Below are positions 49,348 through 57,970 of a stretch of DNA of 64,000 bases, piece by piece. The notes under the pieces are model-generated. The model made no database searches and was not told where the DNA came from. It saw only the letters and a list, made by a program, of their open reading frames with translations. A program made the position numbers and the translations under genes. This DNA is from an uncultured Paracoccaceae bacterium (GTDB lineage Bacteria > Pseudomonadota > Alphaproteobacteria > Rhodobacterales > Rhodobacteraceae), in contig CAKSTR010000001.1 of the NCBI GenBank assembly GCA_934500835.1, forward strand, positions 496,001 through 560,000, written 5' to 3'. The stretch's first letter is position 1; every line of letters starts with the position of its first letter.

Positions 49348-50366
49348 GCACCCTGCACATCCAGGCTGCCGGGATGGTCACTTGCGTCGGGCTTGACGCG
49401 GCCTCAAGCTGCGCCGCGCTGCGCGGCCGGTTGGACGGCTTTGCCGAGACGCGCTTCATGGGGCCGGATGGCGAATGGCTGAAGGGGGCGCCTGTGCCGC
49501 TGCCGCGCAACTGGATAGGGCTGAAGCGGATGGCCCATCTGGCGGCGGGCGCCCTGTCGGACCTGCGCCGCCAGCACCATGCAGCCCTTGACGGCGCCCC
49601 GATCCTTTTGTGTCTGGCCGAGGACACCCGCCCCGGCCGGCCGGTCCCCGATCCTGCGGCGCTGGCGCACCTTCTGGCCGAAATCCTTGGCCTGACCGCC
49701 CCGCCGCGGCTGCAGGTCATCGCCCATGGCCGCCCCTCGGGCTTTGTTGCGCTGGACCGTGCCCGCCGCCTGATTTCCGCCGGCGAGGATCCTGTGGTGA
49801 TCCTTGGCCTCGACAGCTATCTGACCGCGCAAAGCATCGCGCATTACCTTGGGCAGAACCGGCTTCTGCATCCGGCCAATGCCAACGGCTTCATCCCAGG
49901 AGAGGCCGCCGCCGCGATCCTCTGCAGTTCTGCGCCCGGCCCTCTACGGGTGGCAGGGCTCGGTCTCGCACGCGAACCGGCCTATATCTACAACACCGAA
50001 GGCGAAAGCGGCCAGCCCCTGCCGATGCGGGGCGAAGGCATGACGCGCGCCCATGAGATCGCGCTTGGCCAGGCCGGGTGCCGCCACTCGGATCTGGTGC
50101 TGAAGATGGGCGACCTGATCGGTGAGGCCTATTGGTTCAAGCAGATGGCGCTGGCGATGCTGCGGCTGCAGCGAGAACGCTCGTCGGTGCAGCCGATCTG
50201 GTCGGTCGCCGCCAGTCTGGGCAATATCGGCGCCGCCGCCGCCCCGGTCCTTCTGGCCTGGGCCATGACCGCCGCCGCCCGTGGCTATGTTCCGCCAGGG
50301 CCGATCATTCTGGAAGCCTCGGGCGATGACGGCGCCTGCGGCGCAGCAGTGGTGCACCGCACATGA
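49344..50366 (+). CDS. Thiolase-fold (KS-like) T6SS-associated protein lacking the active-site Cys (340 aa)
   Basis: The fold resembles beta-ketoacyl synthases: GMVTCVGLDAASSCAALRGR at the start, GFIPGEAAAAILCSS (the GEGA loop), and WSVAASLGNIGAAAAPVLLA near the end. At the nucleophile elbow, where synthases have DTACSSSLVAL, this protein reads IAHGRPSGFVAL, so the Cys is absent and condensation chemistry is unlikely. Such proteins recur between DUF2169 and DUF4150 genes, presumably as structural adaptors. It overlaps both neighbours by four bases. Confidence 0.85.
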   Translation: MSTLHIQAAGMVTCVGLDAASSCAALRGRLDGFAETRFMGPDGEWLKGAPVPLPRNWIGLKRMAHLAAGALSDLRRQHHAALDGAPILLCLAEDTRPGRPVPDPAALAHLLAEILGLTAPPRLQVIAHGRPSGFVALDRARRLISAGEDPVVILGLDSYLTAQSIAHYLGQNRLLHPANANGFIPGEAAAAILCSSAPGPLRVAGLGLAREPAYIYNTEGESGQPLPMRGEGMTRAHEIALGQAGCRHSDLVLKMGDLIGEAYWFKQMALAMLRLQRERSSVQPIWSVAASLGNIGAAAAPVLLAWAMTAAARGYVPPGPIILEASGDDGACGAAVVHRT

Positions 50367-51301
50367 CAGTCTTTGCAAACGGCATGGAAATCTCGGCCAA
50401 GGGCCAGGGCTGCAAGGTCATCGCGGCCTTCCCCGATGTCTGCTTCACCCCGCCGCAAACCCCGGCCACCCCGCCCGGCGTGCCGATCCCCTACCCGAAT
50501 TTCGGCATGGATTCCGATATGACCTCGGGCAGCACCACGGTCCTGATCGGCGGCAAGATGATCAGCCTGGAAAACACAAGCCATTACAGCAAATGCACCG
50601 GGGACGAGGCCGGATGCGCTCCGAAGAAAGGCGTCGTCACCTCGAAGAACACCGGCAAGGTCTATGCCCAGGCCTGGTCGATGGATGTGAAGGTGGAAGG
50701 CAAGGGTGTTGTGCGCTTTGGCGACATGGCCACATCGAACCACGGCTCGAACACCGGCGACACGCCACCGATGGTGATCGCGGGCCAGCCTGCCGCACCG
50801 CCGCCGCCGCCGCCCGATTGCGGCGCCGGCAATCATGTCGAACGGCTGGAATATCCCACGCCGCCCGGCGACGAGGCCTATACCAATTCGCGCATCGCCA
50901 GCGCGCGGGCCAGTGCCGCCAATGCGGACGACGCCTTCGAAGCAACCGCCGCCCAACATAATTTCGACAATGGCGACCTGTCACGAAAGTCGGGGGCGCA
51001 GATCTCCAACGGGCCTTCGAACGGGGATCAGAAGGTTTACGCGATCTGCACGATCTGCGGTGCCAAGCGCGAGGTGGACCATGTCACCGACAACGGCATC
51101 CCTTGCGAGGCGAAGAACAAGAAAAGCGGCTTCCCTGTCGATCAGAAGGCGAACAACCAGAAGTTCATGAAGGATAACTTCGGCGGAAACCCCTCGGCGA
51201 AGATCAAGTACAAAGTCCCCGAGAACGTCAACTCGGGCGCCGCCTCGGATCTTGAGAGCATGGGGTTCGAGGTTGTCCGCATTCCCGGCGTAACAAAGTA
51301 A
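50363..51301 (+). CDS. PAAR-like (DUF4150) effector with putative nuclease C-terminus (312 aa)
   Basis: Residues 1-130 match DUF4150: MTVFANGMEISAKGQGCKVI, AAFPDVCFTPP, IPYPNFGMDSDMTSGSTTVL, IGGKMI, and GKGVVRFGDMATSNHGSNTG. DUF4150 proteins cap the VgrG tip and carry toxins. After a Pro-rich hinge (about 145-155) and an Ala-rich segment, the last 100 residues (AICTICGAKREVDHVTDNGI, PCEAKNKKSG) contain D...ExK spacing resembling restriction-endonuclease folds, plus a CxxC. A DNase or RNase toxin is the best guess. The partner immunity gene is probably the next one, whose start lies 11 bases after this stop. Confidence 0.8.
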   Translation: MTVFANGMEISAKGQGCKVIAAFPDVCFTPPQTPATPPGVPIPYPNFGMDSDMTSGSTTVLIGGKMISLENTSHYSKCTGDEAGCAPKKGVVTSKNTGKVYAQAWSMDVKVEGKGVVRFGDMATSNHGSNTGDTPPMVIAGQPAAPPPPPPDCGAGNHVERLEYPTPPGDEAYTNSRIASARASAANADDAFEATAAQHNFDNGDLSRKSGAQISNGPSNGDQKVYAICTICGAKREVDHVTDNGIPCEAKNKKSGFPVDQKANNQKFMKDNFGGNPSAKIKYKVPENVNSGAASDLESMGFEVVRIPGVTK

Positions 51302-51311
51302 GGCGCACAGC

Positions 51312-51965
51312 ATGCCGATGCCTCTTTGGGTGATGTTCCCGCCACTGGACTTCGATGCCGGAACCCTTGTCATGGATGTTCTGCCCGATCTGCTGGCCGC
51401 CTATGGGATGGTCCCCTATCATGCGACGCCGCTGGTGCAGGACGGCGAAGAAATCGACTATCTGGACGCCGAGGGGGTGACGACCGATGACCTTGCGCAG
51501 ATGCTGGCCGTCGGGCAGGGCAGGCCGGGCGTAGACCTTTACTTCCATGTCCGCAGCGTGCGGCGCTACTTCCGGTTCCAGGTGCTGGACCAGCAGCTGC
51601 CCGCAACGCTTTGCGTGGAAATCCCGCGCGAGATCCTGGCCGAGGACAGCGCCCTTTTCGGCACCTCGGGCTGGGTGGTGAATTTCGTCTCGAAACTTGC
51701 CAACAAGCTGGAATGCGATTGCGCCCTGTCCACGCGGGACGGCGAGACTTCGGGCCTTCTTGCCGCCCTGGACGTGCGCGAGGTCTTCGCCCGGCTGAAG
51801 TCCGGCCGCATTTTCAGCTCTGTAACGCCGGTCATCCTGGCGCTGCGCGAGGATCTTGTCAGCGCCGAGGAGCTGTCGGCCCTGGTCGCGCCGCATGAGG
51901 AGGCCGGCTTCCGGCTGGAGCGGGACGGCGGCTACCATGTGATCTGGTCGCTGAAGGGCGCCTGA
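51312..51965 (+). CDS. Candidate immunity protein (217 aa)
   Basis: The product starts MPMPLWVMFPPLDFDAGTLV, is acidic overall and lacks a signal peptide or membrane span, as expected if it neutralises a cytoplasmic nuclease. I do not recognise its family. The gene follows the PAAR-nuclease gene by ten bases on the same strand and ends three bases before the convergent gene at 51969. Role is inferred from position only. A second possibility is an effector chaperone. Confidence 0.6.
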   Translation: MPMPLWVMFPPLDFDAGTLVMDVLPDLLAAYGMVPYHATPLVQDGEEIDYLDAEGVTTDDLAQMLAVGQGRPGVDLYFHVRSVRRYFRFQVLDQQLPATLCVEIPREILAEDSALFGTSGWVVNFVSKLANKLECDCALSTRDGETSGLLAALDVREVFARLKSGRIFSSVTPVILALREDLVSAEELSALVAPHEEAGFRLERDGGYHVIWSLKGA

Positions 51966-51968
51966 GGG

Positions 51969-52334
51969 TCAGATGCTGCCCGAGGTGGTATAGGCCGCCA
52001 GATAGCGCCGCGTCCGGTCCAGATCCAGATCGGCGACCCGCAGATCGCCCACGCCCGTTGACAGCATGCGCAGGACGAACAGCTCTCCCGCTTCGGGATA
52101 ATCCGCAAAGCGCCGTTCCGCCGCTTTCATCCCCTCGGCCCCGGCGATGCGCAGCCCGTCGAGATGCGCCTCCAGCCGGTCGACCAGATCGGCCAGCCCT
52201 TCCGCATCCATGTCGGGGTTGTCGCCGGGGTTCAGCAAGGCATTGTCATAGACCGACCACAGGAACGCCGCCTGTTCGGCATGTGCGCGCAGGATATGGG
52301 GCAGGACGGGGGCCATGTTGCCGGTCGTCCACAT
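51969..52334 (-). CDS. Truncated TIGR02270-like T6SS protein (121 aa)
   Basis: The product begins MWTTGNMAPVLPHILRAHAE, with HAEQAAFLWSVYDNALLNPG and LVDRLEAHLDGLRIAGAEGM. These match the N-terminal part of a T6SS-linked family (as I recall it, TIGR02270) whose members are about 400 residues. Here the frame stops after 121 residues, right where the effector-immunity module ends. The start, ATG 52334, lies two bases after the stop of the preceding gene, so both form one transcript. Either this is a natural short form or the remainder was lost when the module was exchanged. Confidence 0.65.
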   Translation of the reverse strand: MWTTGNMAPVLPHILRAHAEQAAFLWSVYDNALLNPGDNPDMDAEGLADLVDRLEAHLDGLRIAGAEGMKAAERRFADYPEAGELFVLRMLSTGVGDLRVADLDLDRTRRYLAAYTTSGSI

Positions 52335-52336
52335 GC

Positions 52337-52798
52337 TCAGTTCAGGTTCACCGATCCGCCGCGGATGCGGTTCGACCGCGCGGCATGGCTGACCAGATCG
52401 GTGCCGCGGATGGTGATATGGCCATCCGCCTCCATGATGATCGAGGCCTTGCCCACCCGCAGTTCGATCCGCTCTTTCGCGGTCAGGCGCATCATCTGCC
52501 CGTCCGCCACCACCACCACCGGGGCGGGGGCGTCCACGCGCGCAGGCTCGACCAGCTTGCCGACGATCAGGGGGCGCATCCTGTCGCCCTCTTCGAACAG
52601 AAGCGCGACTTCGGCGCCCATGTCGGCAGCTGTCAGCCGGGTCAGGCAACGGGCCGGGATCGCCTCTTCCTTCGGGTTGCCGGGGAAAACCACCAGGGGT
52701 GCGCCGTCCTGAAACCCGAGGATCAACCCGATCACCACGCCGTCCACGGTCTTGTGTTCTGCAATCATGGCGCCAAACCCTTCAATCAATGCGCGCAT
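52337..52798 (-). CDS. T6SS accessory protein with DUF6484-like domain (153 aa)
   Basis: The protein (MRALIEGFGAMIAEHKTVDG, then VVIGLILGFQDG) has an oligonucleotide-fold-like beta core, LLFEEGDRMRPLIVGKLVEP, and a C-terminal beta strand set (ASIIMEADGHITIRGTDLVS) reminiscent of the VgrG needle end. Family assignment to DUF6484 is from memory. ATG 52767 (MIAEHK), with GAAGGG upstream, is an alternative start. It probably helps tip assembly. Frame extension to 53044 overlaps the divergent transglycosylase and is not real. Confidence 0.65.
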   Translation of the reverse strand: MRALIEGFGAMIAEHKTVDGVVIGLILGFQDGAPLVVFPGNPKEEAIPARCLTRLTAADMGAEVALLFEEGDRMRPLIVGKLVEPARVDAPAPVVVVADGQMMRLTAKERIELRVGKASIIMEADGHITIRGTDLVSHAARSNRIRGGSVNLN

Positions 52799-52967
52799 GT
52801 TACACCGAAACGCGGGCCAGGGCGACGATTTTGCAACGGCCCGGCGCAATCGCCACGGAAAACCCGACCCATGGGCGGGATACCGGCCGCCAACCCTTGT
52901 ATTCAGCCCGCCCGGCCGTATTCTGCCCGCCACAATCGCCCCGAACCCCCGTATCCAGGTGTCAAAA

Positions 52968-53762
52968 GTGCTGCGCAAGATCCTGCTCTCCGGCCTCTTC
53001 CTCTCGCTCTCGCTGCCCGCCCTGGCGGCGCCCTGCTCTGACACCGGCGGTCAGTATGAGGATTGGAAGCCGGTGATGGCCAAGGAAGCCCGCGCGGCCG
53101 GCGTCGGCGACAAGGGCATCGCCGCCCTGATGGGGTCGTCCTATTCCAAGGCAACCATCGGTGCCGACCGCAACCAGAAAAGCTTCAAATACACCTTGGA
53201 CAAGTTCATGTCGGTGCGCGGCGCGGACACGATCGTCAGCCAGGGCAAATCGAAGCTGAAGAAGAACAAGTCCTTCTACGACAGCCTAGAGGCACAGTAT
53301 GGCGTGCCAGCGGGCGTTCTGCTGGCAATCCACGGCATGGAGACCGGCTTTGGCGGCTTCATGGGCGACACCAATGTCGTCTCGGCCATCGCCACGCTGA
53401 CCTATGACTGCCGCAGGTCCGATTTCTTCAAGCCGCACCTGATCGGCGCGCTGATGCTGGTCGACCGCGGTTCGATCTCGTCAAAAACCATCGGCGCCAA
53501 ACATGGCGAGCTGGGCCATACCCAGTTCCTGCCGGGCAATGCGCTGAAATATGGCGTGGACGGCAACGGCGACGGGAAAGTGGATTTTTCGAACGTCACC
53601 GACGCGCTGGCCTCGACCGCCAACTTCCTGCGCCAGAAGGGCTGGCAGCCGGGCAAAGGCTATCAGGAGGGCGAGCCGAACTTTGCCGTGATCAAGGAAT
53701 GGAATGCGGCCACGGTCTATCAGCAGGCCATTGCCATCATGGGCAAGCGGATCAGCGGCTGA
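52968..53762 (+). CDS. Lytic murein transglycosylase, MltB family (264 aa)
   Basis: GTG 52968 is the most likely start (MLRKILLSGLFLSLSLPALA, a signal peptide cut after ALA); no ATG is available nearby and a second GTG lies at 52959. The catalytic Glu is in IHGMETGFGGFMGDTNVVSA, followed by the family block GELGHTQFLPGNALKYGVDG and NFLRQKGWQPG. The enzyme cuts the glycan strand of peptidoglycan, forming anhydromuropeptides. It faces away from the T6SS accessory genes. It could assist envelope passage of the apparatus, but such enzymes are also housekeeping genes. Confidence 0.9.
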   Translation: MLRKILLSGLFLSLSLPALAAPCSDTGGQYEDWKPVMAKEARAAGVGDKGIAALMGSSYSKATIGADRNQKSFKYTLDKFMSVRGADTIVSQGKSKLKKNKSFYDSLEAQYGVPAGVLLAIHGMETGFGGFMGDTNVVSAIATLTYDCRRSDFFKPHLIGALMLVDRGSISSKTIGAKHGELGHTQFLPGNALKYGVDGNGDGKVDFSNVTDALASTANFLRQKGWQPGKGYQEGEPNFAVIKEWNAATVYQQAIAIMGKRISG

Positions 53763-53773
53763 TCCCTTCGGCC

Positions 53774-53793
53774 GATTTCCTAGCAGAAATCGA
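53774..53793. terminator. Hairpin after the transglycosylase gene
   Basis: CGATTTC-CTAGCA-GAAATCG, 11 bases after the stop. It lacks a T-run, but AT-rich stems of this sort often mark transcript ends in this group. Confidence 0.45.
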
Positions 53794-53870
53794 ACCGGAA
53801 CCGTGGAAGGCCCCCGGACCGCGCCTGCGGGGCTTGACCGACGGGCCTGCCGTGGACAAGCCTTCGCCCC

Positions 53871-54551
53871 ATGCCCGCCCTGCCCTTCCAGCTGATCATC
53901 TTCGATTGCGATGGCGTCCTGATCGATTCCGAGATCATCTCGGCGCGGATGCTGATCGCGGCGCTTGCCGACCGTGGGGTCATGATCGACCTGCCTTACG
54001 TGTCGCGCCACTTTCTTGGCCGCAGCTATCCCGTGGTGATGCAGACCATCCGGCAGGACTTCGGCCTGGACCTGCCGCCGGCTTTTGAAGAGGATTACCG
54101 CGAGCGTCTGCTGGAAGGCTTCCGGCAGGGGCTGAAGATCATCCCGCATGTCCGCGAGGTGCTGGACGGGCTGGCCGTGCCATGGTGTGTCGCCACCTCT
54201 TCCTCGCCGCGCCGGGCGCAGATGTCGCTGTCGCTGGTCGGGCTTTGGCCCTTGCTGCAGGGGCGGATCTTCACGGCAAGCGAGGTGGCGCGCGGCAAGC
54301 CCGCCCCGGACCTGTTCCTTCATTCCGCCGCCCGGATGGGTGCCGCCCCGGGGGCAACGCTGGTGATAGAGGACAGCCTGACCGGCATCGAGGCTGCCCG
54401 TGCCGCCGGAATGACGGTCTGGCGCTTTACCGGGGGCAGCCACATGCCGGGCGATCTGCCGCAGGAACCGCCCGCAGCCGTGCCCCACTTCCGGTTTGCA
54501 TCCTTTGCCGCCTTCTTCCAGATTGCGCCCGACCTGCGGAGGCCAGAATGA
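53871..54551 (+). CDS. HAD-superfamily sugar-phosphatase-like hydrolase (226 aa)
   Basis: HAD motifs are complete: IIFDCDGVLIDSE (nucleophile and acid Asp), ATSSSPRR (motif II), KPAPDLF (Lys of motif III) and VIEDSLTGIEAARAAG (motif IV). The cap insertion between residues 15 and 75 places it with beta-phosphoglucomutase-like phosphatases. At the head of a polyol operon it probably dephosphorylates a sugar- or polyol-phosphate. Its stop overlaps the start of the regulator gene (ATGA). Confidence 0.88.
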   Translation: MPALPFQLIIFDCDGVLIDSEIISARMLIAALADRGVMIDLPYVSRHFLGRSYPVVMQTIRQDFGLDLPPAFEEDYRERLLEGFRQGLKIIPHVREVLDGLAVPWCVATSSSPRRAQMSLSLVGLWPLLQGRIFTASEVARGKPAPDLFLHSAARMGAAPGATLVIEDSLTGIEAARAAGMTVWRFTGGSHMPGDLPQEPPAAVPHFRFASFAAFFQIAPDLRRPE

Positions 54552-55498
54552 GCCGCGACGATCCAAGCCCGCTTGACGAGGCCGCCCGGGCGGGCTGGCT
54601 TTCCTATGTCGGCGGCATGACCCAGGACCAGATCGCGGCCGAGTTGGGCATCTCGCGCCAGCGGGCGCAACGGCTGGTCAGCCGCGCAATGGCCGAGGGG
54701 CTGATCCATGTCCGCCTGCATCACCGCATCGGTGCCTGCATGGATCTTGAGGCCGCGCTGAAGGACCATTTCGGGTTGCAGCGCGCCCGCGTCATGCCCT
54801 CGCTTGGGCCGGGTGCCGATCCGGTGCGCGCCATCGCACCGGCCGCCGCGGCCGAGCTTGAACGCTTTCTGGGCATGGCAGAGCCGCTGACCATTGCCCT
54901 TGGCACCGGACGTGCCCTGCGCGGCATGGTCGATGCGATGGAAGGCATGGAGGCGCAGCAGCACCGGCTTGTCAGCCTGATCGGGAACATCGCGCAGGAC
55001 GGGTCGGCCTCGTTTTTCGACGTGGTGATGCGGCTGGCCGACAAGGTCCACGCGCCGCATTACCCGATGCCTGTGCCCGTCATCAGCCCCACGCCGGAAG
55101 AGCGCGCGGCGTTTCACGCGCTGCCGCCGGTCGCCCGCGTCGCCGACCTGGCACGCAACGCCGATGTGGTGTTTGTCGGCGTCGGCCAGATGTCCGACGA
55201 CGCCCCGCTTCTGAAGGACGGCTTCGTCAGCCGGGCCGAACTGGACGAGATGCAGGCCGCCGGCGCCACCGGCGAAGTGGCCGGCTGGGTCTTCGATGGT
55301 GACGGCACCTACCTGGATCTTGGCATCAACCGCCGCACCGGAGGGGTGCGGGTGGCACGGGCGCTTGATCGCCCGTCGATCGGCATTGCTGCGGGCGCAT
55401 CCAAGGTCGCCGCCATCGCGGCCGCATTGAAATCCCGTATCATCAATGGCTTGGTAACTGACGAGCCAACCGCTTCCGCCCTGCTCTCCGGCCGCTGA
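54548..55498 (+). CDS. smoC: SorC-family sugar-responsive regulator (316 aa)
   Basis: ATG 54548 (MSRDDPSPLDEAARAGWLSY) overlaps the HAD stop. The N-terminal helix-turn-helix is GMTQDQIAAELGISRQRAQR (about 24-43). The long C-terminal sugar-phosphate-binding domain (EPLTIALGTGRALRGMVDAM, then ADVVFVGVGQMSDDA, VAGWVFDGDGTYLDL) fits SorC/DeoR-type regulators. It lies directly upstream of the ABC-transporter operon and probably controls it in response to a polyol or its phosphate. Direct repeats ATTTACTCA (55553-55561) and ATTTGCTCA (55572-55580) near the smoE start are candidate operators. Confidence 0.88.
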   Translation: MSRDDPSPLDEAARAGWLSYVGGMTQDQIAAELGISRQRAQRLVSRAMAEGLIHVRLHHRIGACMDLEAALKDHFGLQRARVMPSLGPGADPVRAIAPAAAAELERFLGMAEPLTIALGTGRALRGMVDAMEGMEAQQHRLVSLIGNIAQDGSASFFDVVMRLADKVHAPHYPMPVPVISPTPEERAAFHALPPVARVADLARNADVVFVGVGQMSDDAPLLKDGFVSRAELDEMQAAGATGEVAGWVFDGDGTYLDLGINRRTGGVRVARALDRPSIGIAAGASKVAAIAAALKSRIINGLVTDEPTASALLSGR

Positions 55499-55552
55499 AC
55501 GCTGCACCTGCGGCGGAATTGAGGGCTTGACGACTCGCCTCCGACTATGGGC

Positions 55553-55580
55553 ATTTACTCAGTCAGCGATGATTTGCTCA
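55553..55580. promoter_or_regulatory. Direct repeats upstream of smoE, candidate SmoC operator
   Basis: ATTTACTCA and ATTTGCTCA lie 19 bases apart, start to start, on the same face of the helix. They are 24 bases before the smoE start; GGGAGGA follows at about 55591. A TTGACG hexamer lies at 55527-55532, but no well-spaced -10 is evident. Confidence 0.4.
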
Positions 55581-55603
55581 TACGCTTTGAGGGAGGAACA
55601 TCA

Positions 55604-56914
55604 ATGACGCTTTCGCTTCGCGCGCTTTGTGGCGCGACGGCCCTGGTTGCCTTCGGCAGCGTGGCCCTTGCCGAAACCACCATCACCGTCGCCACCGTGA
55701 ACAACGGCGACATGATCCGCATGCAGGGGCTGATGGACGACTTCTACGCCAAGCACCCCGACATCAAGGTCGAATGGGTGACGCTGGAAGAGAACGTCCT
55801 GCGCCAGAACGTGACCACCGACATCGCCACCGGCGGCGGGCAATACGACGTGATGACCATCGGCACCTATGAGGTTCCGATCTGGGGCAAGCAGGGCTGG
55901 CTGGTCAGCCTGAACGACCTGCCCGCCAGCTATGATGTGGATGACCTGCTGCCCGCCATCCGCGGCGGCCTGACGGTGGACGGCAACCTGCTGGCGTCGC
56001 CGTTCTACGGCGAATCCTCGATGGTGATGTATCGCAAGGATCTGATGGAGGCCGCCGGCCTGACCATGCCCGACGCGCCGACCTGGGCCGACATCGAGAA
56101 GGCTGCGGCCGCGATGACCGACAAGTCGAAAGAGCAATACGGCATCTGTCTGCGCGGCAAGGCCGGCTGGGGCGAGAACATGGCCTTCCTGACCGCCATG
56201 TCCAACAGCTATGGCGCGCGCTGGTTCGATGAGAACTGGGTGCCGCAATTCGACCAGCCGGAGTGGAAAGCCACGCTGGACAGCTATCTGCACCTGATGA
56301 CCGAATACGGCCCGCCCGGTGCGTCGAACAACGGCTTCAACGAGAACCTGACCCTGTTCAATCAGGGCAAATGCGGCATGTGGATCGACGCCACGGTCGC
56401 GGCCTCTTTCGTGACCGGCAAGGATTCCACCGTGGCCGACAAGGTCGGCTTCGCGCTGGCCCCCGACAATGGCCTGGGCAAGCGCGGCAACTGGCTCTGG
56501 GCCTGGTCGCTGGCGATCCCGTCCTCCAGCCAGAAGCAGGACGCTGCCAAGACCTTCATCGACTGGGCGACCAACAAGGACTACCTCGCCCTTGTCGCGG
56601 CGAAGGAAGGCTGGGCGAACGTGCCTCCGGGCACCCGCACCTCGCTTTACATGAACGAGGAATACGCCAAGGTCCCCTTCGCCAAGATGACGCTTGAATC
56701 GATCAACGCTGCCGATCCGACCCATCCGACGGTGAAGCCGGTTCCCTATGTTGGCGTGCAGTTCGTCGCCATCCCGGAATTCGCCGGCCTCGGCACCACG
56801 GTGGGCGAGATCTTCTCGGCCGCGCTTGCCGGCCAGAAGACCGCGGATGAGGCGCTGGCCGAAGCACAGGCCGCCGTGACCGACGAAATGACCTCTGCCG
56901 GTTACATCCAGTAA
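55604..56914 (+). CDS. smoE: ABC transporter substrate-binding protein for sorbitol/mannitol (436 aa)
   Basis: ATG 55604 follows GGGAGGA. A Sec signal peptide (MTLSLRALCGATALVAFGSV, then ALAE) leads into a family 1 extracellular binding fold: TTITVATVNNGDMIRMQGLM, GGGQYDVMTIGTYEVPIWGK and NQGKCGMWIDATVAASF. It should bind polyols in the periplasm and hand them to SmoF/SmoG. A strong stem-loop after the gene (56924-56949) probably lets the binding protein message persist longer than the rest, as in maltose operons. Assignment of substrate rests on the linked sorbitol and mannitol dehydrogenases. Confidence 0.92.
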   Translation: MTLSLRALCGATALVAFGSVALAETTITVATVNNGDMIRMQGLMDDFYAKHPDIKVEWVTLEENVLRQNVTTDIATGGGQYDVMTIGTYEVPIWGKQGWLVSLNDLPASYDVDDLLPAIRGGLTVDGNLLASPFYGESSMVMYRKDLMEAAGLTMPDAPTWADIEKAAAAMTDKSKEQYGICLRGKAGWGENMAFLTAMSNSYGARWFDENWVPQFDQPEWKATLDSYLHLMTEYGPPGASNNGFNENLTLFNQGKCGMWIDATVAASFVTGKDSTVADKVGFALAPDNGLGKRGNWLWAWSLAIPSSSQKQDAAKTFIDWATNKDYLALVAAKEGWANVPPGTRTSLYMNEEYAKVPFAKMTLESINAADPTHPTVKPVPYVGVQFVAIPEFAGLGTTVGEIFSAALAGQKTADEALAEAQAAVTDEMTSAGYIQ

Positions 56915-56923
56915 GCCTCCCAC

Positions 56924-56949
56924 GGGGCCGGCCTTTCGGGGCCGGCCCC
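56924..56949. terminator. GC-rich stem-loop between smoE and smoF
   Basis: GGGGCCGGCC, a 6-base loop, then GGCCGGCCCC. It lies in the 171-bp gap between the binding-protein gene and the permeases. It would act as a partial terminator or a shield against exonucleases, raising smoE over the permeases. Confidence 0.65.
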
Positions 56950-57085
56950 GCACCTTGCCGGGGGCGCCGCACCGGCGCGGGCCTGGCGCCCCCGTCTTTT
57001 CCCGCCCGACCCGATTTCCCGAACTCCCGCCTCCCGACCCCGGCCTGCGCCCCTCTGGCGCCCCGTCCTGTTCCAGGAGCCCCAA

Positions 57086-57958
57086 ATGTCCACGCAATCC
57101 ACCCGTCTTGCCTCCCGACTGATGGTGGCCCCTTCGGTCCTGTTGCTGTTCGTCTGGATGGCCGTGCCTCTGGCGATGACGCTGTATTTCTCGTTCCGCC
57201 TGTATCGGCTGCTGTCACCGGACCGGACCGGCTGGGTCGGGATCAACAATTACAAGTGGTTCTTCAACGCGCCCGATTTCTGGATCGCCATGTTCAACAC
57301 GCTGGCGCTGGTCGGTGGCGTGCTGGTGATAACGGTCGTCCTTGGCACGCTCATCGCGCTTCTGATCGACCAGCCGGTCAAGGGTCAGGGCGTCTTGCGC
57401 ATTCTGGTCATCGCACCCTTCTTCGTGATGCCGCCGGTGGCGGCCTCGATCTGGGAGAACCTGTTCATGCATCCGCAGAACGGGCTTTTCGCCGCCGCCG
57501 CCAATGCGCTTGGTGCCCAGCCGATCCTGTTCCTGGAACGCTACCCGATGTCATCGGTGATCGGCATCACCGCCTGGGAGTGGCTGCCCTTCGCCACGCT
57601 GATCCTGCTGACCGCGATGCAGTCGCTGTCCTCCGAACAGCTTGAGGCCGCCGAGATGGACGGCGCTTCGGCCTTCTCGCGCTTTCGCTATATCATCCTG
57701 CCGCATCTGACCCGGGCGATTACCGTGGTGATCCTGATCGAGACGATCTTCCTTCTGGGCATCTTCGGCGAGATCTACACCACCACGCAAGGCGGCCCCG
57801 GCTCGGCATCGACCACGCTGCCCTACATGATCTTCAAGCAGGCCATCGTGGCCAAGGACATCGGCCGCGCCGCGGCCGGGGGCATCATCGCCGTCATCCT
57901 TGCCAATATCGTCGCCTATTTCCTGATGCGCGGCCTTGGCCGCAACCTTGACGCCTGA
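57086..57958 (+). CDS. smoF: ABC transporter permease SmoF (290 aa)
   Basis: CCAGGAG precedes ATG 57086. Six membrane spans can be drawn, from RLMVAPSVLLLFVWMAVPLA to NIVAYFLMRG. The loop EAAEMDGASAFSRFRYIILP is the EAA motif that contacts the ATPase. With SmoG it forms the MalFG-type channel. Spacing and context give an unbroken transcript to smoG, 12 bases further. Confidence 0.93.
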   Translation: MSTQSTRLASRLMVAPSVLLLFVWMAVPLAMTLYFSFRLYRLLSPDRTGWVGINNYKWFFNAPDFWIAMFNTLALVGGVLVITVVLGTLIALLIDQPVKGQGVLRILVIAPFFVMPPVAASIWENLFMHPQNGLFAAAANALGAQPILFLERYPMSSVIGITAWEWLPFATLILLTAMQSLSSEQLEAAEMDGASAFSRFRYIILPHLTRAITVVILIETIFLLGIFGEIYTTTQGGPGSASTTLPYMIFKQAIVAKDIGRAAAGGIIAVILANIVAYFLMRGLGRNLDA

Positions 57959-57970
57959 AGGAGCATCCGA

